From Dromiciops gliroides (lineage: Eukaryota; Chordata; Mammalia; Microbiotheria; Microbiotheriidae), in NCBI RefSeq assembly GCF_019393635.1, contig NC_057866.1, positions 3,684,223 to 3,748,222 of the forward strand: a DNA stretch of 64,000 nucleotides, written 5' to 3'. Made by a program: the position numbers and the translations under genes. Below, one piece after another: positions 57,481 through 64,000 of the stretch. The notes beneath the pieces were generated by a model. The model saw only the letters and a program-made list of their open reading frames with translations, did not search any database and was not told the origin of the DNA. The number at the start of each line of letters is the position of its first letter. Position 1 is the first letter of the stretch.

Positions 57481-59260
57481 GGCTTGCCCCAAGACCCAAA
57501 GGATGAGAAGAAGATGACATCTAGAGGAGACTACATTCCAAATATTCTGGATGAGGGCTGACTATACCCTGTACCTCAAAGATCCTGCCTCTACCTCCTA
57601 CATGCCCTCAGATTCATTTTCTGTGTCCTATCTTGCCTTGTCAGGTCACTCTATAGCTCTGAACCACATTGTTGACTCCTCATTTTAGGGGGATTGGTTT
57701 TGGTGCTGGGGGCTTTTATTATCGGGGCCTTCTTCACAGCTAGTTCTGTCCCCCATTTGACCATGCTCAGCACCTCTCATGTCACCCCACATCTGCTTAG
57801 ACCCTTGATTGAAAAGGTCATAAACCTTCTAAACCTGTCTTCCTCTTGGCTCTGCCTATCCATTGATTCTCAGATTGAAGTCTGGTCAGCCCACTCTGAT
57901 TTATGGGTCAATACAGCTGTGACAGGAATTCCCCATGTGTTCTTGCAGCAGACTTCCATGTGTCTGACTGACCCTTTCACAGTCTTCCCAGGCCTCACAA
58001 ACCTCACTTTGGATCAACTTGGGCCTTTAGATTTAAGCCCCAAACCTTGTATTTGTGGCCCTGTTACCCATTGGTCTAGACTATCCCCGTATGTCCACTC
58101 TGTTCCCATCTGCCTCCACTCAGACAAGTCAGATATCCCGGGCAATGTTGCAGTGACATTTTGTAACCTTACCATTAGGGCAGAAACAGCCCCCACAAAG
58201 TCCAAATGGTTTCCTCACAACTCGGAGTCCTCAGGCTCAACAAGGGGGGTGAGCGCCTGTGTTGGGGATCACTAAGAGGTGGATTCTTGCCAAGCTGACT
58301 ACTGCCATGACCAACCTCCCTGGAATCGTGGGAACCATCTCACCGACACACAATTCACTCATGGGCATTGCTGCAGATCCTGTCTCAGCTCTTCTCTCCA
58401 GGGTCCAGTGCTTTCTGGGACACTAAGAGGACTATGTTGCTCTCTGAGGGGGTACCAGTGGAGCCCTGCCTCAGCATCATCAGGAGATCACTCCTCACTC
58501 AGCCCTGGGTTGTGTTTGACTACAGCCCTGTAGTACCTGTGTGGGAGAGTCTGGGCAGGTGGGAGGCATCACCTTTTCTTTTACTCTGCCCCCTAACACT
58601 GGGTTGTTTTTCCTCTGTGGGAGCCACACCTGTCTCACCCTGCCTCCCCTTTGGACTGGCACCTACACCGTGGTTCACTCCTTCCCATCACTGTATTATC
58701 TTCCTGACTCTACTTCCTCCCCAGTACCTTCTTTTGAAGTAGTCATTCTAAAATGTAGCAAGCATGCAGTCCCTCTGCCTTCCTGTGGATGGGTGGGTCT
58801 GGTGCAGCCTCTGCTACTGCCTTAGTTCCACAGTCACAGCTCTTTGGAAATCTCTGTCTTGAGCTGTCACACAGCTCCCTGATCATGGACCTTAAAGAAC
58901 AAGTTGACTCCCTTGCTGGGTAGTGCTCCAGAACCCATGTTGGCCACTGAGGGCGGAGTCTGCACTTTTCTCCATGAGGAGTGTTTTTATGCAAACCAGT
59001 CCCAACAAATAGTTGACGATGTCCACATCTACAGGAGTGGGCCTTGAGGCTAAAAACATGGGGCACAGAGGCCTCTCTCTTCCCTGGAGGACTCGGAGGT
59101 ATTTTCCACTCTTTTCTGTTTGGTGCCATCATTCTCCTCCTCACATTCTCTTTGTCTTCCTTGCTGTCTGGGGAGGCATTCTTTTGGCATCTAAATTATC
59201 GAATGCTATCTCTGGAAAAATTATGTTCCAAGTAATAGTCCCTCAGTCTGTGGGAGTCAG
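57481..59260 (+). pseudogene. Provirus env remains
   Basis: The longest open stretch (193 codons, 57,694-58,275) looks like part of a surface subunit. The following sequence to about 59,260 resembles a transmembrane subunit, with a heptad-like stretch near 58,890 and a hydrophobic segment near 59,100-59,170. Broken; not a domesticated envelope gene. Confidence 0.65.
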
Positions 59261-59400
59261 TAGAACTGACCCCTTGACCAAGAGATGGGATTGTGCAAAA
59301 TTAAATAATTCAGATGCCAATGATTTGGTTAATGAAAATACAAACCATGCTTCTGTTGGAGCTCTTGCACTTCCCAGAAGAGCTGCATGAAAACCTGGAC

Positions 59401-60140
59401 TAATAGATCAAGGTCTTTGACTGAACTCAGATTATATACGCATGGGCATCAATTTAACCCAGAGTTATTTGACATGCATGGACCATTTGCCTTGTGCCCA
59501 AGGACTCAGGTGGGCAAAAGTTTAAATACCTTCATTCCCCAAAGAAGTTTGAGCTTCTCTATTTTGGGAGAAGCTCTGCATGCACATGCCTATTTTGCTA
59601 ATTAGAGAAATGAAAATTGATGCTATTTTCCCAGACTGCTTTACTCTGGTTTTCTGTGGGTTACTCACTCTGTCTTTCTGACAGGGACAGTTTGGAAATT
59701 GTATTTTCCCACAATATAGACTGATTAGGATGGGTTAAGTCTCCAGCACAAGAAACAAGCTGCTAGGGAACATTCTTACAAGGTATTACAAACTGCCTGG
59801 TTTTACCTCTGGCTGCCAATTGGTTAGGCCAGTTAGCATCTTATCACTGTAGAATTTAGAGTTTTGGGATTTAGTTAGGATTCTCTTTGCTATAGATGAG
59901 AGATGGAACAGGGAGATGAGGTGTAGCAAACAGCCAGATGCTAAACTACAGGAGTAGCCGGTGACATCATGGCTGTTGTGATTCTATATGGAAAAGGAGG
60001 CATAAAGTAAGGGGATGCTAGAATTGCTGGTTGTCACTGCCACTAGGGTAGGTAGGGACCCACTTACTCAGTTCAGGTAGACAGCAATAGCTTAGTTACA
60101 GAGGATATTCATGTTTTTTTTCCTTAAAAAACAAAACCAG
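59401..60140. other. No gene seen; possible 3' LTR area
   Basis: A provirus 3' LTR would be expected here, but no terminal repeat, TATA or polyadenylation arrangement could be matched. Otherwise unassigned. Confidence 0.4.
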
Positions 60141-60316
60141 GGCAGCAAGGTGGCACAGTGGATAGAACACCAGCCCTTCATTCAAAAGTCCCTGATTTCA
60201 AATCTGGCTTCAGACACTTGACACTTACTAGCTGTATGACCCTGGGCAAGTCACTTAACCCCAATTGCTTCACCAAAAAAAAAAACAACAACCAACCAAC
60301 CAAACAAAAAACCCCC
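60141..60316 (+). mobile_element. Marsupial tRNA-derived MIR-like SINE
   Basis: Head ggcagcaaggtggcacagtg, full body and a long mixed A-rich tail (acaacaaccaaccaacc). TSD aaaaaacaaaaccag at 60,126-60,140 and 60,317-60,331. Confidence 0.95.
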
Positions 60317-61019
60317 AAAAAACAAAACCAGGGATTTACTCTTGTTAATTGCTCTTTGTGACAAATTCAGGCAGCCACAAGCTCAGAAAAAGTCATAGCT
60401 CACCTCACAGAGAGCTGAGTAAACTCCTAGGAAAATCTCACACAGGGATTAACAGGTCCTTGTTTAATTGCCTGTACTGTATATGTATTGTCCTAATGTG
60501 TTGTTTTGATCAGAATTCTTGTTAATCCTTCTATTTTATTCTTTCACCAGCCATTCAAACCATATGTGGGTTAAAAGAGTAGGTGGTGAACTTATTTTCT
60601 CTTTCTTTTTAATTCTTTGTGATAACACTTTGTACATTAAGAAACTCTTTAGGACTTCAGTTGTCAAGATGGTGGAGTGAGGAAAGAACCCTCTGAATCC
60701 TCCCAAATCTCCCTCCAAACAACTAGAAAACTGCCTCAAAATTGGTTCAGGAGCAGGGAAGCAGCTTACCAGCCCAGCAAAAAAAGTCTGCCTTACTGGG
60801 GTGGGAGATAAACAAGGTACAAGAGTAGCAGCAGCAGCAATAGTCAGCCTCAAGGCAGGGGAAATTCAGCAAGGCTATAAGCCTGGGGCAATCTACCATG
60901 GAGGCTCCACCCTCCTGCAAACTAGCACCCCCCTAGGCAAGTGAGTAGTCTGAGCTGCCCCACCCCAGAAATCTGACCTCCAACACAAGCCACCAGGGAG
61001 GCCTTGACTCCACTGCAGA

Positions 61020-61410
61020 TCTGTAGTAAAGCCCCACCCAATGGCTGGCCAACAGTGAAATGCTGTCCTTGGAGCCTACCCGAAGAGAGGCTATCCATAG
61101 CAACCCAGTAACAGGGGTCCCATAACCTCAGGTGGACTTGTATCAAAATTACCCCTCTAGGGCCTGATAGTAGAGAGGGCCTATTTCCATAGTAACTCAG
61201 CAGCAGGGCATCACCACTGGGGCAGACCAGCAACAATATCTTTCCTCTAGGGCCAGTCACCAGAAAGAATCTGTTACTATAGCAACCTAGCAACAAGGCC
61301 CCACCCCTAGAGCAGGCCAGCAGCTAAACCCCACACCCATGGGAGGCCAACAGGGAGGATTCATCCCCCACCCCCAGTACAAGCCAGAAGGGGAGCCTAC
61401 TCTCCAGAGA
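61020..61410 (+). repeat. Tandem ~90-bp repeats in L1 5' UTR
   Basis: The motif c(c/t)atag(c/t)aac occurs at 61,095, 61,187 and 61,277 (spacing 92 and 90), each preceded by a ctagggcc- or gagcc-like step and followed by 'ggcc(c)ca/gggca' and 'caggccagcag'-like segments. About three full units with partial units either side. Confidence 0.75.
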
Positions 61411-61619
61411 AGGGAAGCAGCTAAGTCCTGAAGCCCAGTGAAAGCCAGCAGTAAGAACCAGAGCCATAGCACAAAAACTTGAGAAAGTGCAGGAATAGAG
61501 TCCAATTCTCTCATAAAAACACCAAGTTAAGTCATAAAATAGGGAGAAAAATGAGCAAAAACAAAAGCTCGACTATATAAAGTTACTATGGTGATAGGGA
61601 GGATCAAGGCATAAATTTA

Positions 61620-61770
61620 TTTTATTTTATTTTTGGTGGGGCAATGAGGGTTAAATGACTTGCCCAGGGTCACATATCTAGTAAGTGTCAAGTGTCTGAA
61701 GCCAGATTTGAACTCAGGTCTTCTTGAATACAGGGCTCATGCTTTATCCACTGTGCCACCTAGCTGCCCC
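61620..61770 (-). mobile_element. Marsupial tRNA-derived MIR-like SINE nested in L1
   Basis: TSD caaggcataaattta at 61,605-61,619 and 61,771-61,785. Body slightly diverged (gtcacatatctagtaagtgt). Confidence 0.96.
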
Positions 61771-62275
61771 CAAGGCATAAATTTAGAAGAGGACAATAGT
61801 GCCCAAATGGTTACATACTAAACCTCAAAGAAAAATGTAATTTGGTCTCAGGCCCCAAAATAATTCCTGGAATAACTTAAAAAAAAAAAGGAAATTAGAG
61901 AAGTAGAAGAAAAGTTAGGAAAAGAAATAAGAGTAATGCAAAAGAATCATGAAAAAAGAGTTAAGAGAATGGGAAAAGACATACAAAAATTTACTGAAGA
62001 AAATAACTCCCTAAAAACAGAATTGGCAAAATAGAAAAGAAAGTACAATACATTACTAAAGAAAATAATTCCTTGAAAATTAGAATCTAACAAGTGGAAA
62101 CTAATGACTCTATGGGCCTTCAAGATACAAAAAAGAAGAAAATATAAAATTTCTCATTGGCAAAACAAATGACCTAGAAAATAGATTCAGGAAAGATAAC
62201 ATAAAAATTATTGGACTACCTGAAAGTCATCATTTTTTTTAAAAGCCTGGACAATATCTTTCAAGAAATTATCTT

Positions 62276-62338
62276 TGCTAGCTGTATGACCCTGGGCAAG
62301 CCACTTAACCCTCTTTGCCTCACACACGCAAAAAAATA
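62276..62338 (+). mobile_element. SINE 3' fragment nested in L1
   Basis: Only the 3' third (ttgctagctgtatgaccctg to a short A-run). Flanking attatc on both sides suggests a strongly 5'-truncated insertion. Confidence 0.75.
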
Positions 62339-63804
62339 TTATCAAAGAAAACTGCCCTGATATATTAGAACATGAGAGCAATATAGAAATGGAAAGAATC
62401 CACCAATCACCTCCTGAAAGAGATCCCAAAATGAAAACTCCCAGGAACATCATAGCCAAATTTCAGAGCTCACAGATAAAGGAGAAAGTATTGCAAGCAG
62501 CCAAAAAGAAACAATTAAAATATCATGGAGCTACAGTCAGGATTACACAGGATTTGGTAGCTTCTATATTAAAAAACCAGAGGGATTGGAATATAATAGA
62601 CAGGAAGGCAAAAAGAGTTAGGTTTACAACCAAGAATCACCTACCCAGAAAAACTGAATATAATTCTTCAGGGGGAAAATGAATATTTAACAAAATAGAG
62701 GGCTTTCAAGCATTTCTGATTAAAAGGCCAGAGCTGAATATAAAATTTGACCTCCAAATATAAGACTCAAGGGAAAGATAAAAAGGTAAAAAAGAAGATA
62801 GGAAAAACATAAGAAATCCAAAAAGTTTAAACTATTTATATTTCTATATGACAAGATAATATCTGTAAGTCTTAATAACTTTATTATAAGAGCAATTAGT
62901 ATATGTAGACAGAGGATGTGGATATAAGGTGATATCGACGGAATGATACTCTAAAAAACAAAATAAAGGGGTGAGAAAGAAATTGCACTGGGAGAAGGAG
63001 GGGAGAAATCAAATGAGGTAAATTATCCCACATAAAAGAGGCACAAAAGAACTATTAAAATGTAGGGGAAGATGGGGGGGTGGTGGGCAAAGCTTAAACA
63101 TTATTCTTATCAAAGTTGGCTCAAAGAGGAAATAACATACATAGTTGAACATAGAAATCTATCTTACCCTATAAGGAAGTAAAAAAAAAGAGATGGGGAT
63201 AATAGAAGGGGGGGGGGGACTGATAAAAGGGAGGGGATGTTTGGGAAGGTGGTGATTATAAGTAAAACACTTGTGAGGAGGGAAAGGGTGGGGGGTAAGA
63301 GAGAGGGGATAAACGAGTGAAAAATAGCATGGAGGGAAATAGTTATAACTATAAATGTAAATGGCATGTACTTACCCATTAAATGGAAGTGGATAGAAGA
63401 AAGGATTAAAAAAAAAAACCCAAATCCTACAATTGTTTATAAGAAACACATTTGAAGTAGAGAGATGCCCACAGGTTAAAGGCAAGTGGCTGGGAGCAGA
63501 ATCTATTACACTTCAGCTGAAGCAAAGAAAGCAGGGGTAACAATGATGATTTCAGAGAAAGTAAAAACAAAAATACATCTAATTAAAAGAGTTAAAGAAG
63601 GAAACTATACCTTGCTGAAAGGTACCATAGACAATGAAGTCATATCAATATTTAACATATATGCGCAATATGGTATAGCATCTAAGTTTTTTGAAGGAGA
63701 AGTTGAATGAGTTAGAGGAGGAAATAGCTAATAAAACTATGCTAGTGGGGGACCTCAACTTTCCCCTCTCAGAACTAGATAAATCTCATAAAAATAAACA
63801 ATAA

Positions 63805-63976
63805 GGGGTAGCTAGGTGGTGCAGTGGATAGAGCATCGGCCCTGGATTCAGGAGGACCTGAGTTCAAATGGCCTCAGACATTTAACACTTACTAGCTCTG
63901 TGACCCTGGGCAAGTCACTTAACCCCAGTTGCCTCACCAACCCCCTCCCCCCCCAAACAAAAACAAACAAACAAAA
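63805..63976 (+). mobile_element. Marsupial tRNA-derived MIR-like SINE nested in L1
   Basis: Head ggggtagctaggtggtgcag, full body, then a C-rich stretch and an A-rich tail. TSD aaacaataa at 63,796-63,804 and 63,977-63,985. Confidence 0.95.
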
Positions 63977-64000
63977 AAACAATAAAGAAGTTCAGAAGGT

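Larger units (their letters stand above)
50900..59400 (+). mobile_element. Old gammaretrovirus-like provirus (ERV class I), broken
   Basis: Gag, protease, reverse transcriptase, RNase H, integrase and envelope remains occur in the standard order on the plus strand. It is an old fossil with well over ten breaks, and no gene is open along its length. It has been split by an L1 (52,292-54,468) and a solo LTR (54,730-55,536), each carrying further insertions. Its own LTRs could not be identified, so both ends are approximate. It must be older than everything nested inside it. Confidence 0.85.
60656..64000 (+). mobile_element. L1 5' half: 5' UTR, ORF1, start of ORF2
   Basis: Begins near the phrase gttgtcaagatggtggagtg, typical of L1 5' ends. 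5' UTR to about 61,550 with tandem repeats. ORF1 remains at about 61,551-62,682, with an A-rich coiled-coil-like part and an open C-terminal stretch (62,389-62,682; RNIIAKFQSSQIKEKVLQAA) matching the L1 ORF1p nucleic-acid-binding domain. ORF2 endonuclease remains at about 63,486-63,800 (KKAGVTMMISEK, IFNIYAQYG, GDLNFPLSELDKS). Several stops and frameshifts show it is dead. It runs off the right edge, so total length is unknown. Three SINEs or SINE pieces lie inside. Confidence 0.85.

Noticed and set aside
57694-58275. 193-codon open envelope stretch as a domesticated (syncytin-like) gene
   Set aside because: It covers only part of a surface subunit, and the surrounding provirus is heavily broken. 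Treated as a fossil.
50100-60650. Paired LTRs belonging to the provirus itself
   Set aside because: I looked for a long direct repeat flanking gag and env and found none. The two LTRs present inside have their own duplications or interrupt other elements.

Overview
The window looks like a marsupial (metatherian) nuclear chromosome segment. The evidence is about two dozen copies of a roughly 145-bp tRNA-derived, MIR-like SINE of the marsupial type, marsupial-style L1 copies, many old MIR/L2/L3 remnants, and one intact vertebrate gene. The species cannot be fixed from sequence alone. No prokaryotic features, operons or CRISPR arrays are present.

Genes. The only intact protein-coding gene I can support is a single-exon Mas-related G protein-coupled receptor on the minus strand at 39,876-40,730. 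It matches MRGPRG best. In human, from memory, MRGPRG lies next to the 5' end of OSBPL5 in 11p15.5, with both genes on the same strand. A CpG island at about 22.66-24.13 kb with a strong minus-strand splice donor at 23,607-23,612 sits where the OSBPL5 promoter would be expected. That assignment is inference from synteny; no OSBPL5 coding exon was seen. A processed RPS23 pseudogene lies at about 12.16-12.68 kb inside an L1.

Layout. 0-0.65 kb: an L1 3' end in two opposite orientations. 0.65-11.7 kb: intergenic or intronic sequence with SINEs (nearly all minus strand), an antisense non-LTR element at 5.34-6.3 kb and old repeats. 11.7-13.2 kb: L1 holding the RPS23 pseudogene. 13.2-22.6 kb: old repeats and unique sequence. 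22.66-24.13 kb: CpG island. 24.1-39.7 kb: repeats, microsatellites and a solo LTR at 32.5 kb. 39.9-40.7 kb: MRGPRG. 41-50.7 kb: L1, MIR, L2, SINEs and a CA-rich minisatellite. 50.9-59.4 kb: an old, broken gammaretrovirus-like provirus, itself the target of an L1 (apparently with a 3' transduction), two solo LTRs and SINEs. 60.66-64.0 kb: the 5' half of another L1, running off the window, with a tandem 90-bp repeat in its 5' UTR.

I found no convincing previously undescribed functional system. The best leads are the receptor's Glu-Gln-Cys in place of Glu-Arg-Cys, the CpG-island promoter candidate, the datable nest of insertions at 50.9-59.4 kb, and the L1 5' UTR repeats.
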